Assembly: GCA_905182985.1 (NCBI GenBank)
Contig: CAJJDN010000040.1
Location: 186,072 to 250,071, forward strand
Source: Paramecium sonneborni
Taxonomy: Eukaryota > Ciliophora > Oligohymenophorea > Peniculida > Parameciidae
DNA: 64,000 nt
Direction: 5' to 3'
Part shown: positions 12,285 to 23,335 of the stretch, in pieces
Layout of the letters: each line of letters opens with the position of its first letter
Numbering within the stretch: position 1 is the stretch's first letter
Made by a program: the position numbers and the translations under genes
Notes under the pieces: generated by a model
What the model saw: only the letters and a program-made list of their open reading frames with translations
What the model was told of the DNA's origin: nothing
The model's database searches: none

Positions 12285-13459
12285 TCAATACTATAAATGT
12301 TTATCATCGCTAATTTATGAAGATTATTTAGAAAAGACCATTTGATAAGAATCTTTACCTAAATCTTCTTCATCTTTTTTGATATCTCCTAATTATGGTG
12401 CAACATGAAGATCGAAATTTAAATGTTCTTAAGTTGATTTTTATTGATATACAAAAAATTCATTTTTGGAAGATATTTTTTTAGTAATGGTGGATATGAA
12501 TGGATGATTTAATAATTTTTTAGCTTACCATCTTTTTTTATGATCAATTTATAGACATTTATCTAAAAAGTCTTTTAGATTTGAAGATATATTAATAGGA
12601 ATGGGGGGTGAACATTATTTAGATGATATCGTTAATAAGGCCTACATTGGAGATTAGAATTTTCCCCAAGGTGGTTCACCAGTCAATATTTCAATGATGG
12701 TACATCCTAGACTCCATATATCTGAATATCTGCCTGTTTCTTATGAATTGATTACTTCTGGTGCCATCCAATTGGGAGTGCCCTTTAATGAATATGCATT
12801 CGATCCTATTATACTACATCCAAAGTCTGCTAATTTACAGATTCCTTTAGTATCAACTATAATATTTGCTCCCTTGATATCTCTATGGATGATCCCCTCA
12901 TCATGTAAATAAACAAGACCTTGGAGAATATCTGTTACATATTTCTGAATCACTGGTTCTTTTAGATTGAACTTAAATTTCTTCATCATGTGGGTAATCG
13001 AGCCACCTGATTTTATAATGCACTAGTACCTCCTACATATTCTAATAAAATGCTCAAATTATTTTTATCTTCGTCACACCCATAATATTTTACTATGTTA
13101 TTATGATTCAATCGACTAAGTATTTTTATTTCTTAATGAAACGACTCCAAACTTTCTTTATCAACATAACCTAATTCAATCTGTTTTACAGCTAATATTC
13201 TTCCTGTCTTTATATCCATACATTTATAAACTCTACCAAAAGATCCTTATCCTATCAATTCTCCTTTCTTCCATTCTATTTTTACTATTGACTCAGCATG
13301 ATGAAAATGCTTTTTTGGTTCTATATCATACCCATCAAAGTTATCCCATACAAATACTTTTGATCTATTTTAAGAAATTGATCCTGAATTCTCTTATTAA
13401 TAAACTTTTGAATCACTTCCTCTAAAATATTTACATAATCTAGAAATTTATACTCCCAT
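12285..13459 (-). CDS. MEKK/STE11-type MAP3K serine/threonine kinase
   Basis: A complete kinase domain is visible. It has a Gly loop [16 protein letters not shown], catalytic Lys in LAVKQIEL, an EYVGGGSI hinge typical of MEKK/ANP kinases, [17 protein letters not shown] for the catalytic loop, LADFGCS for the Mg loop, [11 protein letters not shown] for the activation segment, [19 protein letters not shown], and [23 protein letters not shown] at the end. One 23-nt intron splits EYVGG|GS. Start ATG 13459 ([12 protein letters not shown]), stop TGA 12285-12287; about 380 residues with a short N-terminal region and no extra domain. All catalytic residues are present, so it should be active. It probably acts at the top of a MAP kinase module; its partners are not in this window. 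Confidence 0.9.
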
Positions 13460-14102
13460 TTAAATTTATTATACAATTCAACTTATAATTTATATTATTT
13501 ACTACCTCAATACTCAAAAAATACTATATTTTCATCTCAAATAATTCCATTACTTTATTTTTATTTAATATTTAATCAAACTATTGCTTCAGATATACAT
13601 ATTCAAAAACATTTAACTTATCAAATTATTCTTCAATTTTTGATTTTATTATTTATTTTCAAACTATCCTTCTTCTAATTTATTGCTTAAACCTTACTAA
13701 TATTACAAAATATTTGTTTAATCAACTTTATTATGTTTAAGTAGTACTAAAATTATTTAAAATTCCAAATGATTAGCCTACTTGTGTCAAATAATTTAAT
13801 ATACTAAGTGTTTTCAAGAAAAGCAATATAAAAAATACAAAGTATTTAACCAGTTATAATAATTTAATATAAAATAAAATTGAAGATAAAAATAAGTCAA
13901 AAATATTACTTAGTAAAAAATATAAATAATTTAACTTAGTTTTATTGAAAAAGAAATGACTGATAATTTCTATATAAATGAAGCTTTTTTTATTCAAATT
14001 TACTTACTAGTACATTTTAACTGTAGAAGCAAATTGAAAATTAATTTGAGAAAAATTGAAATAAATCATTAAATAAGTTTTTATATTGTTTTAATAAAAA
14101 TA
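13460..14102. other. AT-rich intergenic region
   Basis: This 640-bp stretch upstream of the MEKK gene is rich in TGA in all frames on the coding-sense strands I read, and no exon-like block with the local codon bias stands out. It probably holds the promoter of the MEKK gene and of the small gene that starts at 14103. Nothing else is supported. Confidence 0.4.
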
Positions 14103-14518
14103 ATGCCATATATAGATAAACATAATCTAAATATAAGGCATTTGGTATTTCATCCAATAAAATGCTTTTTTTGAAGTCTTACATCTTCTTTGAATAAATA
14201 TAATAAATAAATTATTTAAAGAAAATCCAAGACCAGACCAGAGTGTATAGCTGATTTTTGTAGTAAGTTAGAGGATTTGGATAATTTAAATTATTGTTCA
14301 GAAATAATTTAACTATTTTTAGAAAGGTTATTTGCAGAAAAAATTAATTTATATATGAAAAATTAAGAGACGATGATAATTAATAAGTAAAGAAAGTTTC
14401 TAAGAGAAAAATTTAATCTATTCATTCTCTAAAGAGTATTTTGCCAATATTTAATATTTAGTATTCATCTTAATAACGGACATCAAATTATTAAGTCACT
14501 GATTATTTGTTATTTTGA
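14103..14518 (+). CDS. hypothetical small protein
   Basis: The uninterrupted reading from ATG 14103 meets TGA at 14172. If 14145-14176 is removed as a 32-nt intron and the 21-nt block starting GTGTATAGC near 14246 as a second one, a clean frame runs to TGA 14516-14518. The product is about 120 residues, basic and Gln/Asn-rich (YEKLRDDDNQQVKKVSKRK). A competing frame without these introns stays open to 14651, so the choice is uncertain. No domain is recognised. Confidence 0.3.
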
Positions 14519-15258
14519 AGACGCATAACTAATTCCCTTAATTGTCTTTCTTATTATGTTAGTTTTGAGTAAAATTAACAAAAAAGTTACTAATAGACAT
14601 AAATTTATGTATAAAATTGAGGATATAATTAATTTGATTTAAAAATTTTGATAAGATTAATATACTAAAAGAATATATACTTTAGGATAATGAGAATCTA
14701 ATATGATTAATTATAGAAAAAAAATGTGATTGAAGATTAAGAATAATATAAAATATAAAAATTCACGGAGAAAGTAAAAAAAGAACTATAAAAAAGATAT
14801 TAAAAGATGAATATATAATAATTTTCATATAGCAGATTAATTGGATAATGAAATGAATGCAAATAAAAGAGTTAACTAAGGATAATTATAATGATATTAA
14901 TAAATTTTTAAAAACGGATTTAATAGATAGAAAAAATCTTGATACTTGATACTTGATAATTTATATATAAATAATTATTGTTGGTTATGTTTCTTTAGAT
15001 CTTGAGTATAAAAATGAAAATTCATATTCATAATAACTTTTTAAGATATATATGATATAATTTTGAATAAATAGAAATAATACGATGGAATAAAAATTAT
15101 GAGATGAGAGAGAATGTTATATTAGAAATATTAATAAAATTTTTAAGTTTTAGGATATAAAAAGATTGAGTAAATAATATTAAAATTGAATCTTGAAAAC
15201 ACATAATTAAATTTATATTATGTATTAGCAAAGTTAACTAATTAACCGTCGGCCAAAT
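14519..15258. other. intergenic, low-complexity AT-rich
   Basis: No convincing gene is seen in these 740 bp. A short tandem gatacttgatacttgata lies near 14939. The last ~100 bp before 15259 are the likely promoter of the calpain-like gene. Confidence 0.35.
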
Positions 15259-17837
15259 ATGAGATAATTAACTGGTAGGGCAAGAGACATCTAAGATGAT
15301 GATGATGATGATCCTGGTATTTCAAGTTTTGCAAGAAGTAAAGTTGATGATGATGATGAGAAATTCAAAAATCAAAATAGTGATCCAGATTTTCTGGATA
15401 GTCTTTTAAGAAAGAAGAGTAGAAATGATTCAAAAGTGGATAAAGTATATTTAAAGAGTATTATTAAAGTCGAACAATAGTTCAATAATACCAAGTACAC
15501 CTCCACCTTAAAGTACAAGTAAAAAGAGTGATTAAGAGATATCAAATACTGATCCTAAGAAAGGATAAGCATAAACATAAAATAATACTGGAAATAAGAA
15601 TACACCATCATAATAATAATAATAAAAGTAATAATAATAATAACAATAACAAACTCCTGCTAAACCTAATACAACTCAACCATTTTAAACACCAGATCCT
15701 AAATAATAATAAACATAATAAAAGACTCCTATATAATAACCATAATAAACAAAGACACCTTAATAATAATAACCTTAACAATCATAACCTTAATAATCAT
15801 AAACTCCCTAATAAACTAAAATACCTTAACAAACAAAAACTTCTTAATAATAACCTGCATAATCACAAACTCCAGTTACTAATAAAGCATAATAAAACTA
15901 AAAGTAAACACCTGCTCCTCCATCTAAAGATATTATTGATCCTACTAAATCAATTTCAAATAAGCCATCAGCTAAAAAAGATGAACAAAAAAATTAATAA
16001 CCTCCAACAAGTAAATTTGATCAGCAACCTTCAAAAGTTGAATAACCTAATAAAAATGAATAACCGCCTAAGAATGATTAATAATCCTAAAAAATAAATT
16101 AAGAGAAATAATAATAACCTTAATAAAATAGAATTGATTAAGATAATTAATAAAATTAATAACCACCATAAGTATCTGAAAATAGACCTAATTTTGTTAG
16201 AAGAGGAAAGAATACTTAAGCTGTTAAAGATATTGTTAAAAATATTAAAATAATACCTGAAGATAGAATAATAGCTTTAGAACCTAAAAATAATATTGAA
16301 GTAAGTAAAAAATTATCATTAAAATTTGCACCTTAAAAAGAGTATATAGATCCAACCTTTCCTCCTAATGATCTTTAGGTATTTTAAGTATTTGGACATG
16401 GTTAAGTGGATTTTAAAAGATTTAATCTTGGAAGAGAATAAGACACTCATTAAGTAGTAGATCCAAATGATATTGTACCTGGATAATAATCAGGAACTCT
16501 TATGTAAGTTTTAGCAGCCATTGCAGAATAACCATAATTAATCACTAGAATTATGGAAGATTAAATTATAAATTAATTTGGATTTTATTATGCTCGTTTA
16601 TGTATTGCAGGAGTATGGAAATATATATTAGTAGATGATTTACTTGGTTATTTTAAGGGATAACCTGTGGGATCAACAACCACTGTTGATAATAATAAAT
16701 TAAAGTATTATTATTTATATTCAATATTTTAGATAATTATAAAAATCTAATCCAGGTTTTTAATCTGAAATATGGCCATTTATTATTGAAAAGGCATTTG
16801 CTAAAGAATATGGAAGTTATGAAGATGCATTTAAAAATGCTACTGTTGCTGATTTTCTATAAGAAACTACAGGAGCACCAACATCTGTTCAATAAATCAA
16901 TGAAAATTTATTAAAATCTCTTACTTAAAGTGATATTGCTTTAGTTCATTTATCAGATGGAATTTATACATATTTAAATTAAGATGGTAAAGATATTACT
17001 TTACGTAATCCATGGGGTTGGAATAATAATCTACCTAATAATACTTAACCTGAAGGAGAATTCAAAATACCTATCAAAAATATTATTGGTAAATAAATAA
17101 CTATTGCTAAATATGTTCCTAATTATTATCATGTCAGTTATAATTTAAAAGCAAATAATGATGCCTATTCATCTTTTTATTTAGATGTACAATAAAATAC
17201 TGTTGCTACCTTTAGATTACATTAAAGAGATGAAAGATACTTTAGAAATAATATCTCCAAAAAATATGATTATTCTTATGCTAGATTATTAGTTTTTGAT
17301 GCACAATAATAATTAATTGCATAAGATTATGGATAATTTAAAACTCTAATTGTTAATGTTAATTTATAAAGAGGAAAATATACTATTGTGATCCTTTTAG
17401 ATTTCTTAAATGAATAATTATATGATAGTACTTTAACATTCTATGGAAATTAATCTATTGAAATCAATAGAATTAATTATAGATCACAACCTAATTTATT
17501 AGCTTAATTATATACACAAGAAGCAATCAATAAGGGATAAAAAAAATAAAATGGATAAGTTGATGAATTTACCTATGTTTCTGATAATAAATTAACAATA
17601 ATTGCTTGGAAATATAATGGAGACTAATTAAATAAATGGAACAAAGACTTAAGTAAATAGACAAATAAAAACAATATGAAACCGATAACATTTGTAAATT
17701 AAGCAGACATATAATAATTAAAAGTACTCACAACTGAGTAGATTAAACAGTTGAAATTGAGTAGTTGGTAGAATGCTACATCATTTAATATTGAATTCAC
17801 TTAATAAAACAACACTTATGCAGTTGTATTCAAGTGA
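15259..17837 (+). CDS. calpain-like protein, catalytically inactive
   Basis: The protein has about 840 residues. It begins with acidic runs (DDDDDD), then about 200 residues of Gln/Pro/Thr low complexity where most Gln codons are TAA. A calpain papain-like core follows: PNDIVPGQQSGTLMQVLAA (active enzymes have 'GDCWF' here), RLCIAGVWKYILVDDLLGYF, and LRNPWGWNN, the conserved NPWG Asn segment. The usual His segment ('GHAY') is replaced by LVHLSDGIYTYL. Thus the catalytic Cys and probably the His are gone while Asn-Pro-Trp-Gly stays. C-terminal beta-sandwich-like domains (C2-like) complete it. Introns of 25 and 28 nt fit near 15448 and 16702; the stop is TGA 17835-17837. Its 3' end from 17506 is repeated at 18687 as part of an assembly overlap. 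Confidence 0.75.
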
Positions 17838-19866
17838 TTAATTATTAGAATATATAAAATATTAATATATAATGAATCCATAATAATTAGATAATAATGT
17901 ACATAAACAGCCAGGATTTATTTCCTTTCTTAAAATATGGTGGTATTCACATTATTTTGGAACTAAAATTATCTTAATTATTTCAGCTATTTTTGGATTT
18001 ATTGATATATTTACACATTTTGCTTTTAACATCTTTAGTAATTCACCTGATTAAACAATGCCTTTTTAAATCTAAAGATTAATTTTTGCTCCATTTATTC
18101 ATTGTATCAATCGAATTTATTTTATAATTTAGATTACAACCTAGATTTAATCTTGGCTATTATATGTATCAATAATAAATTCAAAGACTTTGAAATAAAA
18201 CTAGGGACAGTAGCTTTCATTATCACCATCACTAGTTTAGGTTTTATCACTTAAGTATTAAAACAAATATAATTTTAGTCACTATGTCTTCTTTTATAAT
18301 TTATCTTTTCTTACATTTATAATCCTTTCTATTAAGTCCCAGCTTATAGTTTATGGAATTATGGCATATTCTTTATTATTCAAGAGTATTATGTATTTAT
18401 TATTTTAAGATGTCTTGTGCTACCAAATGGATAAAGTCAATTCTTGATTTTTCCACTGTAACTTAAAAATAAATATTATCCTTTAATATTTGTTGCTCTT
18501 TTTACTTTAATCCAATAATCTTTAACATTCATTAGTTCATCCTTAATTGCAATTCTTTATAATATATTATTAGATATATTTTCTTTACAACTTGCTGTAT
18601 AAATTATCTAATAATAAGACTATTGAAAAATTAGAAAAAACAATAATTTTTAAATGGTTTATAGAAAGAATAGATTTTAGAAGAGNAATTATATACACAA
18701 GAAGCAATCAATAAGGGATAAAAAAAATAAAATGGATAAGTTGATGAATTTACCTATGTTTCTGATAATAAATTAACAATAATTGCTTGGAAATATAATG
18801 GAGACTAATTAAATAAATGGAACAAAGACTTAAGTAAATAGACAAATAAAAACAATATGAAACCGATAACATTTGTAAATTAAGCAGACATATAATAATT
18901 AAAAGTACTCACAACTGAGTAGATTAAACAGTTGAAATTGAGTAGTTGGTAGAATGCTACATCATTTAATATTGAATTCACTTAATAAAACAACACTTAT
19001 GCAGTTGTATTCAAGTGATTAATTATTAGAATATATAAAATATTAATATATAATGAATCCATAATAATTAGATAATAATGTACATAAACAGCCAGGATTT
19101 ATTTCCTTTCTTAAAATATGGTGGTATTCACATTATTTTGGAACTAAAATTATCTTAATTATTTCAGCTATTTTTGGATTTATTGATATATTTACACATT
19201 TTGCTTTTAACATCTTTAGTAATTCACCTGATTAAACAATGCCTTTTTAAATCTAAAGATTAATTTTTGCTCCATTTATTCATTGTATCAATCGAATTTA
19301 TTTTATAATTTAGATTACAACCTAGATTTAATCTTGGCTATTATATGTATCAATAATAAATTCAAAGACTTTGAAATAAAACTAGGGACAGTAGCTTTCA
19401 TTATCACCATCACTAGTTTAGGTTTTATCACTTAAGTATTAAAACAAATATAATTTTAGTCACTATGTCTTCTTTTATAATTTATCTTTTCTTACATTTA
19501 TAATCCTTTCTATTAAGTCCCAGCTTATAGTTTATGGAATTATGGCATATTCTTTATTATTCAAGAGTATTATGTATTTATTATTTTAAGATGTCTTGTG
19601 CTACCAAATGGATAAAGTCAATTCTTGATTTTTCCACTGTAACTTAAAAATAAATATTATCCTTTAATATTTGTTGCTCTTTTTACTTTAATCCAATAAT
19701 CTTTAACATTCATTAGTTCATCCTTAATTGCAATTCTTTATAATATATTATTAGATATATTTTCTTTACAACTTGCTGTATAAATTATCTAATAATAAGA
19801 CTATTGAAAAATTAGAAAAAACAATAATTTTTAAATGGTTTATAGAAAGAATAGATTTTAGAAGAG
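17506..19866 (+). repeat. 1180-bp direct repeat around single N (assembly overlap)
   Basis: Bases 17506-18685 recur as 18687-19866, apparently without change, with one N at 18686 between them. The repeat ends exactly at the N and the second copy runs on into unique sequence. This is what two contigs with an unmerged overlap look like, not a biological duplication. The first copy of the membrane-protein gene is truncated at the N. Confidence 0.9.
17872..18685 (+). pseudogene. truncated duplicate of the rhomboid-like gene (artefact)
   Basis: This is the first copy of the gene annotated at 19053-20117. It stops abruptly at the N at 18686 and matches the second copy as far as I compared them. 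It should not be counted as a separate gene. Confidence 0.85.
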
Positions 19867-20117
19867 TCTCAAATTACTAAGATTAATTAGAACCTAGTGT
19901 TGATTCAAGAGAATTACCATATGTTGAAACACCTCCTGCTAAGTTTGTCAAGTGATTTATATATTTTAGATTGACAGCTGAAGGAAGTGCCCCATTTCCT
20001 CCATCTCTTGTATTATCAGAATTACAATAGTAATTAAGTAATGAAATACATGAAAGAGTTGTGGATTAAGAAGAATAAAAATAAAAGGAATTATAGAATG
20101 AAGAATAAGATCTATGA
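19053..20117 (+). CDS. rhomboid/UBAC2-like multi-pass membrane protein
   Basis: ATG 19053 to TGA 20115-20117. The product is a polytopic membrane protein of about 330 residues. It starts with a short polar N-terminus, then KIILIISAIFGFIDIF, and PFQIQRLIFAPFIHYYNLD, which resembles the 'W RLxTxPFxHxxxxHL' entry of rhomboid-fold proteins such as UBAC2 and derlins. Several helices follow (LGTVAFIITITSLGFI, YPLIFVALFTLIQQSL) and a charged Gln/Glu-rich tail. No Ser-His catalytic pair (GxSG) is seen, so a pseudo-protease or ER membrane role is likelier. Introns include a 29-nt one, a 22-nt one and an 18-nt one (GTGATTTATATATTTTAG), the smallest seen here. The stop lies 3 bp from the stop of the gene on the other strand. 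Confidence 0.55.
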
Positions 20118-20120
20118 AAT

Positions 20121-21002
20121 TCATGTAAGTTTTTTTATTATTTCATCTATATCTATTTTAGCTGATGCACTTCTTGCACTCTCAGAATCTATTTCTTTCT
20201 TTAATATTTTTTGAATGATATTCTCATAAAAATTCTCAATATCCTCTACACATTATTTAAACTTTGGATTAGCCAATTTCTAATATTAAATCATTTTTGA
20301 AAATAACTCTATAGGACATTACTCTTAAGGTTCAAATTCATTTAATTTAAATGAGGATAACAATTCTAATTTTTTATCAGTCAAACCATTCCTTATTAAT
20401 GCTTTCATAAATATTGGTTAATCTAATTTAAATTCATTTGGACAATCAGATCTTTACAATAAATCTTCTGTAGCTAAACAGATCACATTAACAGATACTG
20501 CTAATACATTCCCCATAATTTTAAGTAATTTCTCTTAATTAAATTTTTATAGAGTCTAATCATTTAATTTTATTTCTGGTTCTATACCATCTAAAGCATC
20601 TTCATATAATTATTAAAATTAATCATACAATTACTTCACTTCACTATTTTAACTCAATAAAAGACTTTATTCTACCTCTTATTTATCTAATTCTAATTTA
20701 CAAAGAATCATTATTTATTTCTTTTCAAAAAGAAGCTCTACTTCTTATTTAATTTTTATTAAAATTTCTTAGATCTCATTCTTTTTTCCTTATTTCACTT
20801 ATTAAACAATGCCTGATACCAAAAAAAAATGTGGAAATGATTAAGCTCTTAAATCCTTAATAAACTTTATTAAATTCTCATCACTTACAGTTTATGTAAG
20901 TTTAGGTTATTGTTTCTTATCAAATACCTTCCATATCATAGCACCTAAAGCTACAATACTAAAAGTTCCTATTATTAAATTTTTTTTTTAATCACCGAAC
21001 AT
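20121..21002 (-). CDS. single-pass membrane protein, unknown
   Basis: An intron-free gene from ATG 21002 (MFGDQKKNLIIGTFSIVAL) to TGA 20121-20123, 293 residues. One membrane helix near the N-terminus (LIIGTFSIVALGAMIWKVF) acts as a signal anchor. The remainder is helical and rich in Glu, Lys, Leu and Gln, with ISVNVICLATEDLLQ-like hydrophobic stretches. It could be an organelle-anchored armadillo-like protein; I do not recognise it. It converges on the rhomboid-like gene with 3 bp between stop codons. Confidence 0.6.
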
Positions 21003-21319
21003 TAATAATTAAATTATATTATTTATTGTTATTCTAATTAAAATTGTTGATCCTCCTTATTTGATACTAAAACACTTAACTATTTTATATATTATTCCTT
21101 ACACACGTGTTTAGTGAGTTATATATATTAAGTATCTGAATATTATAATATTTATTCAAACACTTAAATTAATTTTAAAATTTCACATGATTTTAGAACT
21201 ATAAAGATTTAAAACTTATAATTAATTTAATTCTATTTATTATTTATATAAATAAGATATGATATCTCATAAAAAATAATAATTATTCAAAATACTTAAT
21301 TTTTTTAATGATATAATAA

Positions 21320-22030
21320 TCATTCCAATAAGGCAGCTAACTCTTTATCCATATTAGTTTTGTTTTATTGCTAATAATTTTATTATGCAGGAATTTAATT
21401 AGCAGGAACAGTATTAAGTTATTGTTTCATATTAAGTGCTTATTATTATTCATTCTCTTAAAGGTATTTATCAAATTCTGCATCAATTTCTTCATTATCA
21501 ACACCCATATTGGACATTTATTTCCATAATTCTGAGGTTTCTTATTAGGATGTTTAGAATTCACTAAAAAAATAAAATTAATCAATACTTCCAATCCATC
21601 ATAGCATCTTATAATTTATCATTAGTTTCTTACTACATTTTTCCTAAATCGGCTGCATCCTATACTGCTTAAGCTATTCCTTAATCTGATTCTAGTGTTT
21701 CAATTTAAATAGTCATTTAAGTTAAGACATTATATTTAGTTTGCATTTATTCAATTTATTTTTGTAAAGCCTTCATTTCTATAATTCTTATATGAAATAT
21801 ATACCTGCTATTTTATTTTTGGCTTATTGTTTTTTTCCTTAACTAAGTAATGATCTGATTTCTTGATCTAAGGCTGTAACTTTAGAATCTATCCTATCAA
21901 TATTGTCTTAGATTTTATCTCTGTTTGATCTAAGATCGTGAAGTGTTTTTTCATATTTTAATTTTGAATCTGGAACAGGAGCTGATGCTCCCTTTTTATC
22001 ACCTCCACCCTTCTTAGCAAAGCCGAACAT
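21320..22030 (-). CDS. ESCRT-III Snf7-family protein (CHMP)
   Basis: ESCRT-III subunits polymerise on membranes during multivesicular body budding and abscission. The protein starts MFGFAKKGGGDKKGASAPVP like Snf7/CHMP proteins. It has the two long basic helices (KVTALDQEIRSLLSQGKK, then EMKALQKQIEQMQTKYNVL), an acidic second half (LESDQGIAQAVQDAADLGK), and the C-terminal helix MSNMGVDNEEIDAEFDKYL. Length is about 220 residues, usual for the family. Introns are 26 nt and 25 nt; start ATG 22030, stop TGA 21320-21322. Which CHMP it is cannot be settled by eye; CHMP5/Vps60 is my best guess. Confidence 0.75.
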
Positions 22031-22288
22031 TTTTTTATTTAAATATTTATAATTCAAGATCCGAATATTGAATCGGATTTATATACTACTTTATTAGGAT
22101 TTAATTATCAAGAATTTTATGGAAATTCTTTTTAACTCCTTAATCAAATATATAGAATTCTCAATTTTATTATTAGATAGTTATCTTATTTTTAAGATGT
22201 CTCTATTAATCAAGAAATTTATATAATTAAATTTAACAATAATAATAATTATTATTATTAATATTAATATCATATTTTATAATTAATA

Positions 22289-23335
22289 TCAATCCTTATT
22301 TAATAATCTATGTTTCTTAAAATCTATTTCATAACCTTCTTATTCACTCTCTTCTTCTGGTTAATCAAATATAATAGTTTTATCACTTGGATATTTTTTA
22401 TCATTTACTGTTATTTTACCTCTTACAGTTTTTAATTTTGCAGATCTTTATGTTACTACTGATTTTGGTTTCATATAAGCATTATTTAAAAAGAATTTAA
22501 AATCTATTTCTGTCTAAACATCTTAAGAATCTGTATAAATTCTAAATTTATATTCCATATCATCTAAAAATAATTTTTTATAAACCAAAAGTTCCTTATT
22601 CTCTTTTATTGTTGGTTATAACCAATAATCAGGCATTAATTCATCATCTGATTTAACTACATTTTATTAAATACATCTTAAATCATCCATAAATGAAATG
22701 CAATTCAATAATAAAAAAAATGTTTTCTTATTCATTTTTGGAGTTAAAATATCATATAATTAAGAATAATCTCTCTCATCTTCTAATTATAAATAACAAT
22801 TTAATAATATTTCTAATTGATCTGCCATCATTTTTAATCTTATTGTAAATTCATCATCTCCTGTCAATTCTTTACATTATAATATTCTCCCTATTGATTA
22901 ACCTGGAAATTTAGCTAATCTTCTACGATAATCCATTTTATTTCTTATGAAAATTTGAATTCCTGCTAAAATTGTGTTTTTATAAAATCTGTATAATCTA
23001 CTTACAAATTTGTGTCTAGAAATACTAAAAAATATATTTAAATATTTAAACCCTATTCCTGACACTTTTTAGAACTCTGGTAATGCTAATCTAATTACAG
23101 ATCTATATTTCATTGCTGTAGTAACCAATAATTTTAATTATTCTGTATTCAAACCAGGTCTTGGATTCATTATATCTTAATATATAGCTTTTAAAGTAAA
23201 TGGAATTTCAATTTTTATATCATACATTGACTCTAACACTTTTGCTATTTCTGGCCATCTCTTTTATCCACGTTCTTAAACAAGTTATTTTAATGTTTCT
23301 GCTATTTTCGGATTGTCTGTACACTTTTTTAGCAT
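22289..23335 (-). CDS. orphan-family protein, copy 1 (paralogue of 44548-45593)
   Basis: This gene is intron-free, about 348 residues, from ATG 23335 (MLKKCTDNPKIAETLKQL) to TGA 22289-22291. It shares order and motifs with the gene at 44548-45593: RWPEIAKVLE, LLVTT, LPEFQKVSGI, PDYWLQPTIKEN, and KTVRGKITVNDKKYPS followed by an acidic tail. I recognise no known domain; the N-terminal half is helical and the C-terminus compact. A longer N-terminus is possible because the frame stays open upstream, but the paralogue also begins with a short M-L leader, so I chose 23335. Confidence 0.65.

Noticed and set aside
12694..12912. A plus-strand ORF of 72 codons.
   Set aside because: It is the shadow of the MEKK kinase catalytic domain, which is coded on the other strand.
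14172..14174. In-frame TGA that could suggest selenocysteine or readthrough.
   Set aside because: A 32-nt intron at 14145-14176 removes it and leads to another clean frame. No SECIS-like structure was seen.
15528..16097. A long plus-strand ORF rich in Asn, Leu and Lys.
   Set aside because: It is an out-of-frame reading of the Gln/Pro-rich part of the calpain-like gene.
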